Positions 18,991 to 31,904 are shown, counted from the first letter of the stretch. The stretch is 64,000 bases of DNA from Streptococcus oralis subsp. tigurinus (GCF_002356415.1 NZ_AP018338.1:1054001-1118000), one strand, 5' to 3'. The notes: generated from the letters alone by a model not told the origin. Numbers and translations: made by a program.

Positions 18991-19830
18991 TTATTCTTGA
19001 TTTTTAACTTGACTGGTGGCTACATCTTCCCCAAACCATTTCTGGCTGATTTCCTGAAATTTTCCTTCTTGGTATAGTGATACAAAAGCTTGATTCAGAG
19101 CAGCTAGCAAAGTTTTATCAGCAGGTCTAACACCCACTGCAAAAGCTTCACTTTCAAATCCAACTGAAAAGACATTGTAGTCATTTAATATTCCTTCAGA
19201 CTGGAGATAATAATTGGCATATACCCGGTCAATCACAAGGGCATCAATCCGATCATTTTTTAAATCAATCAAGGCTTCATTGAAACTTTGGTATTGATTG
19301 GCCTTCTGGTCTTTCACTCGGTTCTTGAGTAGTTCGGGTTGTCCTTCAAAATTCAAATAGCCAGAAGATCCTGCCTGGGCCCCTAAAACTTTGTCAGTCA
19401 TATCCTGAATTGAGTGGATATTTTGAGACTTTTTAGAGACCAAAACTTGTTGATTTTCCATGTAAGGAATGGTAAAGGCAACCTTCTCTTTCCGTTCATT
19501 TGTTGCTGTATAGCCATTCCAGATGGCATCAATAGTACCATTTTGTAGTTCGGTTTCTTTCATATCCCAGTCGATGGGTTGAAATTTAATCTGAATTCCT
19601 AGCTTTTCAGAAACAGCTTGGGCTAGGTCGATATCAAAGCCCGCATACTGGCCATTCTTTTCCTCAAATCCCATGGGAACAAAGGTATTGTCAAAGCCAA
19701 TGGTAATGCTTCCCTGTTTTTGATATTTGGCCCAATTATCCTGATTTGGATCACTTGCCTTCTGAGTACAAGCCGTCAGGAAGAAGCTAAAGAACAGAGC
19801 AAGTACAAGGGCAATTTTCTTTCTCTTCAT
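18991..19830 (-). CDS. Polar amino-acid ABC transporter, substrate-binding lipoprotein
   Basis: A 279-residue family 3 solute-binding protein. The signal peptide ends in a lipobox (FFLTAC, Cys21), so it is anchored outside the cell. The core begins SITIGFDNTFVPMGFEEKNGQYAGFDIDLA, typical of polar amino-acid binders. I chose ATG 19830, which follows GGAGG by five bases; a GTG at 19836 overlaps that site. It is the last gene of permease-ATPase-binder. The amino acid is not identifiable by eye. Confidence 0.92.
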   Translation of the reverse strand: MKRKKIALVLALFFSFFLTACTQKASDPNQDNWAKYQKQGSITIGFDNTFVPMGFEEKNGQYAGFDIDLAQAVSEKLGIQIKFQPIDWDMKETELQNGTIDAIWNGYTATNERKEKVAFTIPYMENQQVLVSKKSQNIHSIQDMTDKVLGAQAGSSGYLNFEGQPELLKNRVKDQKANQYQSFNEALIDLKNDRIDALVIDRVYANYYLQSEGILNDYNVFSVGFESEAFAVGVRPADKTLLAALNQAFVSLYQEGKFQEISQKWFGEDVATSQVKNQE

Positions 19831-19845
19831 AGGCACCTCCTAGTC

Positions 19846-20475
19846 CTACTTTGGATCAACCTTAAGGATCTGATCAGCAATGTTTTCCGCAAACTGAAGA
19901 TCGTGGGTCACAACAATCTGGGTCATCCCACGCTCTTTATTTTGAAGGATAAGTTTTTCTACTTCTAATCGCAATTCTGGGTCTAAGGCTGATGTAGGCT
20001 CATCATATCCAATAATTTCTGGGTTTATCATCATGGCGCGTGCTAAGGCCACCCGTTGTTTTTGCCCACCTGAAAGTGAGAAAGGAAAGGCATCTGCATG
20101 TCCTGCTAACCCAAGCTGTTCTATCAAACCACGCGCCTTCTTCTCAGCAACTTCCTTCTCCATGCTCATTGTTTTTATAGGCGACAGAGTTAAGTTATCT
20201 AGAACTGACAAATGCGGAAAGAGTTGAAAATCTTGGAAAACAAATCCCAGAAGATTGCGCTTTTCTAGTTCGTCTATAGCTAGCGCTTCGCCGTTATAGT
20301 AGATTTCCCCCGAATCGATGGTTTCCAGTCCAGCTAGCATACGTAATAGGGTTGTCTTGCCGCTTCCTGATGGACCTACGATTGCAAGGATTTGCTTTTC
20401 AGGAATTGATAGGCTGAAATTGGTTAAGATTTGTTTGCCACCAAAGGCCTTGTTAATATTTCGTAATTCTAACAT
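19846..20475 (-). CDS. Amino-acid ABC transporter, ATP-binding protein
   Basis: A 209-residue ATPase with Walker A GPSGSGKTT near residue 37, the signature LSGGQKQRVALARA near residue 130, and Walker B IIGYDEPTSALDP. It powers uptake with the adjoining permease. ATG 20475 follows AGGAGG by six bases. Gaps to both partner genes are short (10 and 15 bases). Confidence 0.94.
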   Translation of the reverse strand: MLELRNINKAFGGKQILTNFSLSIPEKQILAIVGPSGSGKTTLLRMLAGLETIDSGEIYYNGEALAIDELEKRNLLGFVFQDFQLFPHLSVLDNLTLSPIKTMSMEKEVAEKKARGLIEQLGLAGHADAFPFSLSGGQKQRVALARAMMINPEIIGYDEPTSALDPELRLEVEKLILQNKERGMTQIVVTHDLQFAENIADQILKVDPK

Positions 20476-20485
20476 AGCAATCCTC

Positions 20486-21127
20486 CTATCTGTAATAACT
20501 GTACTTCTTCTCAAGTTTTTTCGCTACAATGGTTACAAGACCAATCATAATCAAATAAATCGCTCCAGCTAAAAACATAGGAACAAGACTGGCATCTCGA
20601 TTGGCTGCTGTCCGACTTGCCAAAATCAAATCTGAAATCCCAAGGGCATAAACCAATGAAGTATCCTTGACCAAACTCATAATTTCATTAAAGACGCTCG
20701 GTAAGACAATCTTTGTAACCTGAGGCAAAATAATATAGCGCACTGTGTCAAATGGACTAAACTTCAAGACCTTAGCAGCCTCATATTGACCTTTAGGAAT
20801 GGTTTCAATCCCACCACGAAAGATTTCAGCAAAGTAGGCTGCATAGTTCAATACAAAAGCGATCACAGCAGCAGGCAAACGATCTAAACGTATCCCAATG
20901 CTAGGGAGAACATAGTAAATAAAGATTAATTGCAAGAGCAAGGGAGTCCCTCGCATCACCCAAATATAAAGGTCAATCAGATAATGGAGGGGTTTCCAGC
21001 GGACTTGTAAAGCAAAGGCAACGACAATACCTAAAGGAATTGAAAATATCAAGACCAGAGCAAAGACTTGAAGAGTCATACTTGCACCGTTCAATAAACT
21101 TGGTAATATCTCAAACATATAAGACAT
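20486..21127 (-). CDS. Amino-acid ABC transporter, permease
   Basis: A 213-residue inner membrane protein of the HisMQ family with about five helices and the family loop EIFRGGIETIPKGQYEAAKVLKFSP. A single permease gene suggests a homodimer. ATG 21127 follows AGGAGG by six bases; the reading frame is open further upstream without a ribosome site. It is first in the operon. Confidence 0.93.
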   Translation of the reverse strand: MSYMFEILPSLLNGASMTLQVFALVLIFSIPLGIVVAFALQVRWKPLHYLIDLYIWVMRGTPLLLQLIFIYYVLPSIGIRLDRLPAAVIAFVLNYAAYFAEIFRGGIETIPKGQYEAAKVLKFSPFDTVRYIILPQVTKIVLPSVFNEIMSLVKDTSLVYALGISDLILASRTAANRDASLVPMFLAGAIYLIMIGLVTIVAKKLEKKYSYYR

Positions 21128-21214
21128 ACTGCACCTCCTAAAAATTATTGTTCCTATTATAGCATAAATAAACAATTTAGCAAGTCTTTTTGTAAAAAAA
21201 TTCTATTTTTCAAA

Positions 21215-21252
21215 AAAACGTATCTGCCAAATTGACGGATACGTTCTTTTAG
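21215..21252 (-). terminator. Terminator after the TPR gene
   Basis: AACGTATC pairs with GATACGTT, extended by an inner CGTCA/TGGCA-like pair, and on the minus strand ends in a run of seven T. Confidence 0.8.
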
Positions 21253-21263
21253 AGAGATAACTT

Positions 21264-22493
21264 TTAAAGTGTTTCTAAGAGTTCTTGCATTTGAACATCA
21301 TCTGGAACGAGTTTTAAATAAGCTTCAGCTTGTACTTTGGCTTCTTCAAAATACCCCAATTCACGCAAAAGATAAGTATACTGCTCCAGAAATTCAGGAT
21401 TATCCTTGAGATCAAGCGATAGTTGTTGATAGAGTTCATACGCCTTATCTAAATCCTCGATTTCCTGATAAGAACGGGCAATCATCCACTTGGTCAGGAG
21501 GTTTTCTGGTTCTTGACTTTGGAGAGCGATGATATCTTCGTACCGCTCTTGTTCCATATAAATCGTTGCAAGGCGAAGGAAAATTTCTTCTGTATCCTCT
21601 GCATCTTCTTTTGCAGTAAGGAGAAACTGCTCAGCACCACTAGGATCATGCAATTCATACGAAAACTGAGAAGCAGCCAGTAAGAGCCGAGTTTCAAATG
21701 GATTTTTCTCCAAACCTTGTTTAACGATACGAAGGGCCTCTTCCACCTGATGTTCCTTGTGCAATGCTTGACTATAACCATATTCATATCCTTCAAAATC
21801 AGGTGAAATGGTATCAATTTGCTTAAAGTAAAGAACAGATTTTTGATACTCTTCTTGGTCAAAGTAAAGGCTAGCCAGTTCAAAGGCAGTTTGGTCATCG
21901 TATTCCAATTCTAAAGCTTTTTCTAAGAATTCAGTTGCGGCTTCAAACTTGCCTAACTGGGCATAAGCGTAACCAATTCGTTGATAGGTTGAGACACCCG
22001 TTTGCTCATAGATGGAGCGATTGTCTAATTGAGCATAGCCCTGAATAGCTTCCTGATAATTCCCTAACTCGCTATCCAACTCAGCCAAACCAAAAACTAA
22101 TAAGGCATCATCTGAGTAATTTAAGGCTTCCAGTAACTTTTCACGCGCTACATCTGTCAATCCTTCCAACTGATAGAGGTCAGCCTTCAAGGCCAAAGCC
22201 GACACGTACCAGTCACTTTCGGGTGTGATTTCCTCAAGGTAAGCAAAGGCTTCCTCAACATTGCCATCCTCACTAGTAATGCTTGCTAAATTCAGATTCA
22301 CTTCTGGAAATTCTGAAACGATATGTTGGTAAATTTCTTTTGCTTGAGGATAAAAGCCAATTCCCTCTAGATAGCTTGCTAGTTCATAGAGAACTTCACT
22401 TGAATCTGTTTCGAGGGCTTTGTGAAAATACTGATCCGCTTTGGTTAAATCCTGTTCATCCAAAGCCTGGAGCATGCGTTGACTATTGTTCAC
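21264..22493 (-). CDS. Tetratricopeptide repeat protein
   Basis: A 409-residue soluble protein made almost wholly of TPR-type helical repeats (for example DLTKADQYFHKALETD, YPQAKEIYQHIVSEFPE, FEAATEFLEKALELEYD). It is acidic and likely a scaffold for protein contacts; no catalytic domain is visible. I chose GTG 22493, nine bases after GGAGG; its first codons overlap the stop of the upstream permease gene. The two are therefore coupled, hinting at a shared role, which is unknown. Confidence 0.85.
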   Translation of the reverse strand: MNNSQRMLQALDEQDLTKADQYFHKALETDSSEVLYELASYLEGIGFYPQAKEIYQHIVSEFPEVNLNLASITSEDGNVEEAFAYLEEITPESDWYVSALALKADLYQLEGLTDVAREKLLEALNYSDDALLVFGLAELDSELGNYQEAIQGYAQLDNRSIYEQTGVSTYQRIGYAYAQLGKFEAATEFLEKALELEYDDQTAFELASLYFDQEEYQKSVLYFKQIDTISPDFEGYEYGYSQALHKEHQVEEALRIVKQGLEKNPFETRLLLAASQFSYELHDPSGAEQFLLTAKEDAEDTEEIFLRLATIYMEQERYEDIIALQSQEPENLLTKWMIARSYQEIEDLDKAYELYQQLSLDLKDNPEFLEQYTYLLRELGYFEEAKVQAEAYLKLVPDDVQMQELLETL

Positions 22494-23649
22494 TCTTGAT
22501 TTCCTCCCCTTCTTCTTCATACAGACCGCTGACTTTTTTATACCAGTTAAAGATAGCTGAGATAACGACCTTGGCAGAAGCATAGACAGGAATTCCCAGC
22601 AAGACTCCCCAAATACCAAACATAGAACCTGAAGTTAGGAGAACAAATAGGACATTTATCGGATGGATGTTTAACTGACTACCTAAAATAAGCGGAGAAA
22701 CGAAGCGACCTTCAATCGTTTGTTCAACAATAAAGACAATAATTACTTTCAAAAGCATCACAGGTCCTGCTATCAAGCCCAAAACCAAAGCAGGCAACAT
22801 CGCTAGAAAACTACCTAGATAAGGTACTAGATTAAGGATACCAGCCGTGATCCCTATAGTCACAGCATATCTGAGACCAATAATCTTAAAGAAGATAATA
22901 AACATAATTGCCACGATAATAGCAACTGTAACCTGCCCTCTAACATAGTTTGACAACTGTTTATTAACATCTGACAAAACTTGTCCGACAGGTTCTTTTA
23001 ACTTGTTTGGGATGAATTTAGTCAGGTAATCTCGCAAGCCTTTCCCATCTCTCAAAAGATAAAAGAGCATGAAGGGTACGATAATAACCGCAACAATGAC
23101 CTGGGAAACGCTACTGATAAAGGCGCTAACCCAGTTAACAGCTTGAGAAGAGATTTTGCTGGCCCACATGGTCGCCTCACTAGAAACATTGGAAAGAACC
23201 TGCTCCAACTGTGGTCTAAAATCATCTGGCAAGCGTTTGGTTACAAGGTCATTGATCACCTTATCAGCATCTTCCAGGTATGTCGGCACATTCTTCGCAA
23301 AATTTAAGACTTGACGTTGCAGATTAGGAATTGCGACTGCCAGCCCCCAAATGATAAAGAGTCCAATAATAACAAAAACAATACTAATGGCAAGGACACG
23401 ATTGATCTTGTGCTTCTCCATCCAGTCCACAATCGGATTGAGGAGGTAATAAAGTAAACCAGATAAAATAACTGGCAACATGACAACTCCTAGAAAATCC
23501 AAAACTGGTAAAAAGATAAAACTAATCTTACTTAGAATAAAAATGTTTAGCCCCAGTAACAAGGTTACTAAAAATACAGTGATGGCTTTATTATCCAAAA
23601 ACCACTTGAAGAACCAAGATAGGCTAAAATGTTTCTCTTTATGTTCCAT
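22483..23649 (-). CDS. AI-2E family membrane transporter
   Basis: A 388-residue protein with about eight hydrophobic segments and the family C-terminal region (GILNLVPYLGSFLAMLPAL, then EGRFVSPLILGSQLNIHPI). Family members export small molecules or ions; a role in autoinducer-2 export has been proposed only for some. It is followed by the overlapping TPR gene. A second, shorter paralogue lies at 41303-42412. Confidence 0.88.
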   Translation of the reverse strand: MEHKEKHFSLSWFFKWFLDNKAITVFLVTLLLGLNIFILSKISFIFLPVLDFLGVVMLPVILSGLLYYLLNPIVDWMEKHKINRVLAISIVFVIIGLFIIWGLAVAIPNLQRQVLNFAKNVPTYLEDADKVINDLVTKRLPDDFRPQLEQVLSNVSSEATMWASKISSQAVNWVSAFISSVSQVIVAVIIVPFMLFYLLRDGKGLRDYLTKFIPNKLKEPVGQVLSDVNKQLSNYVRGQVTVAIIVAIMFIIFFKIIGLRYAVTIGITAGILNLVPYLGSFLAMLPALVLGLIAGPVMLLKVIIVFIVEQTIEGRFVSPLILGSQLNIHPINVLFVLLTSGSMFGIWGVLLGIPVYASAKVVISAIFNWYKKVSGLYEEEGEEIKSEQ

Positions 23650-23738
23650 AAATACATCCTTTCTGTCATCCTCTCATTATACCATTTTTAGACTAAAATA
23701 ACTCTTTTTTAAAGTGCTTACATGAATAGACAAAAAGA

Positions 23739-23820
23739 AAAATCTCCTCTATTGAACTGCACCCCAAAAGTTAGATTTTTCTGTCTAACTTTTAGGGTGC
23801 AAATCAAATTGAGGAGATTT
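23739..23820. repeat. Long imperfect palindrome after the Ali-type gene (terminator, possible IS-end remnant)
   Basis: Arms 23740-23775 and 23784-23820 pair over about 36 positions with few mismatches. The inner parts, TGCACCC(C/T)AAAAGTTAGA, resemble the terminal repeats of IS3-family elements as I recall them; the outer part AAATCTCCTC is unrelated. On the minus strand it is followed by a T-rich tract, so it can end the transcript of the gene at 23823-25799. Confidence 0.7.
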
Positions 23821-23822
23821 AT

Positions 23823-25799
23823 TTAATCTTTAATATGACTTGATAGTTGTTTTTGGTATTCTTCGTTTGATTTTGCTTTTTCTTCAGCAAATTTCTTGCG
23901 GAATTCTTCCATTTCTTTACTTGTCACAATCTTATCTTGAATCTTCAGATATTTATAACTGTTTTCGCCTGTTTTATCGCCGACCCAACCATCTGCTCCT
24001 GTTCCTGGAACTTTCTTTGTAACAAGCATTTGGGCACCATCAGAGTTAACAGGGATGATCAAAGCACTGTCTGTCAACCATGCTTGAGCTTTAGCATATT
24101 TTGAATAGCGTTTTTCGAGATCTGTTTTCTCACTGTTAGCATCATCAAGTAATTCTTTGTATTTATCCAATCCTACTGCCTTAATGGCTGAACTATCTGA
24201 TCCTGGTGCAATACCAAGTGCTCCAAGAAGAGTTGGTCCAGATGTTGGATCAAATGCATCAAGATAGGTTGATGGATCTGCATAGTCTGGGCTCCATCCA
24301 CTGTTTGGATTGATATCCCAGTCGATATTGTCTTTTGAAGTTGCAAGAACGGTCATACTTCCCAATTCATCATCAGAAACTTGTTGGATATCAACCACTA
24401 CATTTTCAGCTCCAAGAGCTTCCTCTATTGATTGTTTATACGATTGAGCTTGACGTACAAAATCTGTTTGAGTAGAGGATACTGGCAAGTCCAAATGAAT
24501 AGGGAACTGAACACCGTCGGCTTGAAGAGTTTTCTTAGCCGCTTCAAGTTTAGTTTTAGCTTTCTCTACATTATGAAGTGAATCTTGTGCATCATCTAAG
24601 CTAACATCGCTCCAAGCAGTATCCAACTTGTCAAGTTCTGTTTTTGTTACTTGACCAAAAGATTGATCCCCAATTTGAACAAATGTTGGAGGTGTAAAGC
24701 TAGTACGTAATTTACGAGGGGCAACTTCATCACCAAATACTTGAGAGACAGCAGCCTTACGATCTGCTCCAAAAGCCAAGGCTTGGCGGAAATCTTTGTT
24801 CAACAAAGCTTTCTTAGTAGATGTCTTTTCTTCGTCCGTTGTTTTAGAAGTATGGTTATAGGCTACACGGTCAATATTAGTTGAAATGTAGTAGCTACCT
24901 CCTCTTTGTTGACCATACACAATGTTGTCTTTGTATTTTTCTTTGAATCGCTCATAGTTTGCAGAATTCTTAAAGAGGGGAGCTGCTGGGTAGTGGCCTT
25001 CATCAAAACCACGACCAAGAGAGTCTGCATCTTGACCATCAAAGAAGGTCAATTTTATATCATCAATGAAGACATTTCCTTTATCCCAATAGTTTTGGTT
25101 TTTTGTCATCTCGATTGAAGATTTCGATGTGAGACCTTTCAGAAGGTAAGGACCATTGTATAGAATACTTGTAACATCAGTAGGTTTACCAAAATCATCC
25201 CCCTTAGAGGCTAAAAAGTCTTCATTGATTGGTGCTAAAACACCCATCGTTGTCTTGGAATTCCAGAAAGATTCAGGATTATTAAGCGTATAAACAAGAG
25301 TATAATCATCTGTCGCCTTAATTCCAACAGTAGAAAAATCATTTGTTTTTCCGTTAATATAATCATCCAACCCTTTGATTGAATCCTGTACGAGATAGAG
25401 GGCTTGTGATTTCTTAGCGACAGCATGTTTCAAACCTGTCACGAAATCCTGAGCCTTTACTTCACCATATTCTTCGCCTTCATTAGTGTACCACTTAATC
25501 CCTTTCCGGATTTTATAGGTGTAAGTCAAACCATCTTTAGAAACACTCCAGTCCTCTGCTACAGAGGGCACAAGATTTCCATATTGGTCATTCTCAAGCA
25601 AACCATCGATGACATTCCCAGTCACCTGTTTGGTACTGGAATTTCCAGAAACTGTATAGTCCAAAGTTGCAGGATCCGATGAGAAGACATAAGTATAAGT
25701 CACAGGTTGGTTGGCATTTTTACCACCAGACGAACAAGCTGCTAGTAGTGCTGATGACAACACTGCTACTGCAGCCGTTAGAAAAATACGTTTTTTCAT
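23823..25799 (-). CDS. Oligopeptide-binding lipoprotein, AmiA/AliA/AliB type
   Basis: A 658-residue family 5 solute-binding protein. The signal peptide ends in a lipobox (LLAAC, Cys22). It shares the streptococcal Ali/Ami core, such as NVIDGLLENDQYGNLVPSVA, SFWNSKTTMGVLAP and GWSPDYADPSTYLD. No permease or ATPase genes are nearby, so it is probably one of the orphan binders that use the Ami oligopeptide permease encoded elsewhere; these take up peptides as nutrients and as signals. AAAGGAG precedes the ATG. I cannot assign it firmly to AliA or AliB. Confidence 0.9.
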   Translation of the reverse strand: MKKRIFLTAAVAVLSSALLAACSSGGKNANQPVTYTYVFSSDPATLDYTVSGNSSTKQVTGNVIDGLLENDQYGNLVPSVAEDWSVSKDGLTYTYKIRKGIKWYTNEGEEYGEVKAQDFVTGLKHAVAKKSQALYLVQDSIKGLDDYINGKTNDFSTVGIKATDDYTLVYTLNNPESFWNSKTTMGVLAPINEDFLASKGDDFGKPTDVTSILYNGPYLLKGLTSKSSIEMTKNQNYWDKGNVFIDDIKLTFFDGQDADSLGRGFDEGHYPAAPLFKNSANYERFKEKYKDNIVYGQQRGGSYYISTNIDRVAYNHTSKTTDEEKTSTKKALLNKDFRQALAFGADRKAAVSQVFGDEVAPRKLRTSFTPPTFVQIGDQSFGQVTKTELDKLDTAWSDVSLDDAQDSLHNVEKAKTKLEAAKKTLQADGVQFPIHLDLPVSSTQTDFVRQAQSYKQSIEEALGAENVVVDIQQVSDDELGSMTVLATSKDNIDWDINPNSGWSPDYADPSTYLDAFDPTSGPTLLGALGIAPGSDSSAIKAVGLDKYKELLDDANSEKTDLEKRYSKYAKAQAWLTDSALIIPVNSDGAQMLVTKKVPGTGADGWVGDKTGENSYKYLKIQDKIVTSKEMEEFRKKFAEEKAKSNEEYQKQLSSHIKD

Positions 25800-25829
25800 A
25801 AGACACTCCTTTAAATCAAATATATGATT

Positions 25830-25857
25830 ATTATATCACTTTGATTTTTGAAAGCAA
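25830..25857 (-). promoter_or_regulatory. Promoter of the Ali-type gene
   Basis: Minus strand: TTGCTT, 16 bases, TATAAT preceded by TGA. It starts the message about 25 bases before the ATG. Confidence 0.7.
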
Positions 25858-25895
25858 GGTAAAAACTAAATAAATCTTCCTAAGATGTTTTCTGT

Positions 25896-25910
25896 AATTT
25901 TCAAAAAATG
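25896..25910. promoter_or_regulatory. Possible CodY box between the Ali-type gene and the lactonase gene
   Basis: AATTTTCAAAAAATG matches the CodY consensus AATTTTCWGAAAATT at 13 of 15 positions. It lies about 40 bases upstream of the Ali -35. Peptide-uptake genes are known CodY targets in streptococci, but in AT-rich DNA such a match can occur by chance. Confidence 0.4.
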
Positions 25911-25938
25911 ATGAAAGTCAGTTAAGAATTTCATTTTG

Positions 25939-25947
25939 TGGTATAAT
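25939..25947 (+). promoter_or_regulatory. Extended -10 promoter of the lactonase gene
   Basis: TGGTATAAT (TATAAT at 25942-25947), about 29 bases before the chosen ATG. Confidence 0.6.
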
Positions 25948-25975
25948 AAATTTATCATTATTAAGAGGTATGGAC

Positions 25976-26989
25976 ATGAAAGAAACTGTTTATTTTGGAA
26001 CTTACACTCGTCGCTTATCTAAAGGGATTTACAAAGCTGATTTTAATACAGAAACAGGCCAGCTTGCAAATCTTGAACTCTTTGCTGCTGAACCAAGTCC
26101 GACCTACCTTGCCTTTGACCAACAGCAACACTTATACACCGTAGGGAGTCAGGATGGTTTGGGTGGAATCGCTGCTTACAAGGCAGATGGCACTTTGTTA
26201 AATCATGTAGTGGAAGAAGGCGCTCCTCATTGTTATGTGGCAGTAGATGAAAAACGTGGTCTCGTTTATGGGGCCAACTATCATAAAGGTCAAGTTCTAG
26301 TTTATAAACGTCAATCGGATGGTAGCCTCATCCAAACAGATCTAGATCAGCATAGCGGACAAGGTCCTCATGAAAACCAATCTTCCCCACATATACACTT
26401 TACGGATCTAACACCTGACCAATATCTCGTCACATGTGATCTAGGAACGGATGAAGTAACGACCTACGATGTTAGCCCAGAAGGAAAACTAAGTAAACTC
26501 TACACTTATCACAGCCAAGCTGGAGCAGGTGCTCGCCACATCGTTTTCCATCATCATTATAAGATTGCCTACCTCATCTGTGAACTCAACAGTACCATTG
26601 AAGTCTTGATTTACGATGGTGTTGGTGAATTTGAACGCATGCAAGTCATTTCGACTTTGCCAGATGGATATGAGGGATTTAATGCTACTGCTGCCATTCG
26701 TCTTTCAAAAGACGGTAAATACCTCTATGCATCCAACCGAGGTCATGATTCCATTGCAGTATTTAGCATCCTAGCTGATGGTAGTTTGGAATTATTAGAG
26801 ATCGTTCCAAGTCATGGTAAAACACCACGTGATTTCGACCTAACTCCTGACCAAGAATTTCTAATTGCAGTTCACCAAGACTCAGATAATGCAACCGTCT
26901 TTAAACGTAATCCTAAAACTGGTCGATTAGCTGAGCTTTCTAACGATTTCCGAGTTCCCGAAGCCGTTTGCATCACATTTAAACATTAA
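25976..26989 (+). CDS. pgl: 6-phosphogluconolactonase, seven-bladed propeller type
   Basis: A 337-residue protein of the YbhE/Pgl lactonase family, which hydrolyses 6-phosphogluconolactone in the pentose phosphate pathway. Repeated blade motifs are visible (PSPTYLAFDQQQHLYTVG, GPHENQSSPHIHF, GAGARHIVFHHH, GKTPRDFDLTPD). The ATG at 25976 is seven bases after GAGG; the ATG at 25970 is too close to it. It is a single-gene unit between two regulatory regions. Other lactonases of this fold exist, so the substrate is inferred. Confidence 0.85.
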   Translation: MKETVYFGTYTRRLSKGIYKADFNTETGQLANLELFAAEPSPTYLAFDQQQHLYTVGSQDGLGGIAAYKADGTLLNHVVEEGAPHCYVAVDEKRGLVYGANYHKGQVLVYKRQSDGSLIQTDLDQHSGQGPHENQSSPHIHFTDLTPDQYLVTCDLGTDEVTTYDVSPEGKLSKLYTYHSQAGAGARHIVFHHHYKIAYLICELNSTIEVLIYDGVGEFERMQVISTLPDGYEGFNATAAIRLSKDGKYLYASNRGHDSIAVFSILADGSLELLEIVPSHGKTPRDFDLTPDQEFLIAVHQDSDNATVFKRNPKTGRLAELSNDFRVPEAVCITFKH

Positions 26990-26992
26990 TGT

Positions 26993-27034
26993 AAAATAAA
27001 AATAAACTTGCTTAAGCAAGTTTATTTTTATTTT
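26993..27034. terminator. Perfect 42-base palindrome: shared terminator of pgl and the atp operon
   Basis: The two 21-base halves are exact reverse complements around CTTAAG. A-rich and T-rich ends make it a terminator in both directions. It overlaps the atpC stop codon by two bases. Confidence 0.9.
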
Positions 27035-27452
27035 ATAGTTTATTTCCGACATTGATACGGTTAATGGCACGTTGCAAAGCAACCTTAGCTCGCCGTTCTT
27101 GGTCAATCAAGTGTTTATCTTGTGCTTCTTCAATCTCACGTTCAGCACGAAGTTTAGCACGTTGGGCACGGCTAATATCGATATCACGAGCACGTTCTGC
27201 TGAGTCCGCTACAATAGTAATGATGTCATTGGCAATCTCGATAATCCCTCCGTTCACTGCAATCCAGTTCACATGAGTATCATCATCGATTCGTTTTACC
27301 TTTACTTCATCAACCGCTAAAACCGCAATCATATTTTCATGTCGTGGCAAGATCCCCATCTCACCATCCAGAGTTCGTACCGATACAAAGCTGGCATGGT
27401 GATCATAGACGAGGCCATCTGGTGTCACGATCTGGACAGTTAAATGAGCCAT
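27033..27452 (-). CDS. atpC: ATP synthase epsilon subunit
   Basis: A 139-residue F1 epsilon subunit: N-terminal beta barrel ([30 protein letters not shown]) and C-terminal helical hairpin ([17 protein letters not shown]). It forms the rotor stalk foot and can inhibit ATP hydrolysis. It is the last gene of the operon, 10 bases after atpD, with its stop inside the terminator. Confidence 0.96.
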   Translation of the reverse strand: MAHLTVQIVTPDGLVYDHHASFVSVRTLDGEMGILPRHENMIAVLAVDEVKVKRIDDDTHVNWIAVNGGIIEIANDIITIVADSAERARDIDISRAQRAKLRAEREIEEAQDKHLIDQERRAKVALQRAINRINVGNKL

Positions 27453-27462
27453 AGATCACCTC

Positions 27463-28878
<1,416 letters not shown>

Positions 28879-28954
28879 CTATTCTATATAAGATACTGTC
28901 GGTTCCTAGTTCAACTAGGGCCTAAGTTCATTTTGATATGAGGGAGGCAAAGCC

Positions 28955-29833
28955 TTATTCTAAGGCACTAGCCCCCGCTACAATTTCTGTAATTTCTTGT
29001 GTAATCGCCGCCTGTCTGGCACGGTTATACTGGATTGTCAAATCATTGATGACTTTCTTGGCATTATCAGTCGCCGTTTGCATGGCTGTCATACCTGCAG
29101 CATTCTCAGCTGTCTTGGCATCAATGATAGCCCCGTATATCATACTTTCTGCAAACTGAGGTAACAACTGCTCTAGAATCTCATCACGACTCGTTTCCAA
29201 CTCAAATGTCAAGCTATACTCTTCATCCGCTTCATTTGGATCTAAGTCAACGATTGGAAGCATTTGTTCTACACGCATTTGACTTGTGAGAGTATTGACA
29301 TGATGATTGTAGCAGACGTATAATTCATCAAAAAGTTCGTTTTGATACATTTCAATCGTTTTTGAAATAATTTTACGAACTTCATCAAAACTAGGTTGAT
29401 CTGCCAAGCCACGTAGTTCATAGATTGGCTGAATACCACGAGCCTTAAAGAAATCAGCTCCCATCCCACCGATACAGATGATCTCAAAACCTTTACCATC
29501 TGGATGGTATTCATCTTTCAACTCCATAACGGCTTTAAGGATGGAAGCATTATAACCTCCAACCAAGCCACGGTCTGAAGTGATAACGATATAGCCTGTT
29601 TTCTTAACTGGGCGACTGATGAGCATCGGATTGGTTGAACCACCAGATCCGTTACCATGCAGAATATCCGTCAAAAGCTTACGAACTTTCTGAGCGTAAA
29701 CTTGGAAGTTGCGCGCTGCTTCTTCAGAGCGACCTAGTTTAGCAGCCGATACCATTTGCATGGCATTAGTGATTTGACTAGTATTTTTTGTTGAGGCGAT
29801 TTTTGTTTTAATATCATTTAGAGATACTGCCAT
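28955..29833 (-). CDS. atpG: ATP synthase gamma subunit
   Basis: A 292-residue rotor shaft. N-terminal helix [26 protein letters not shown] is the family hallmark; the C-terminal helix ends [16 protein letters not shown]. It joins the F1 head to the c-ring. It starts 15 bases after atpA; the 85-base gap to atpD contains no evident terminator. Confidence 0.96.
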   Translation of the reverse strand: MAVSLNDIKTKIASTKNTSQITNAMQMVSAAKLGRSEEAARNFQVYAQKVRKLLTDILHGNGSGGSTNPMLISRPVKKTGYIVITSDRGLVGGYNASILKAVMELKDEYHPDGKGFEIICIGGMGADFFKARGIQPIYELRGLADQPSFDEVRKIISKTIEMYQNELFDELYVCYNHHVNTLTSQMRVEQMLPIVDLDPNEADEEYSLTFELETSRDEILEQLLPQFAESMIYGAIIDAKTAENAAGMTAMQTATDNAKKVINDLTIQYNRARQAAITQEITEIVAGASALE

Positions 29834-29848
29834 CTGACACCTCTATTC

Positions 29849-31904
<2,056 letters not shown>

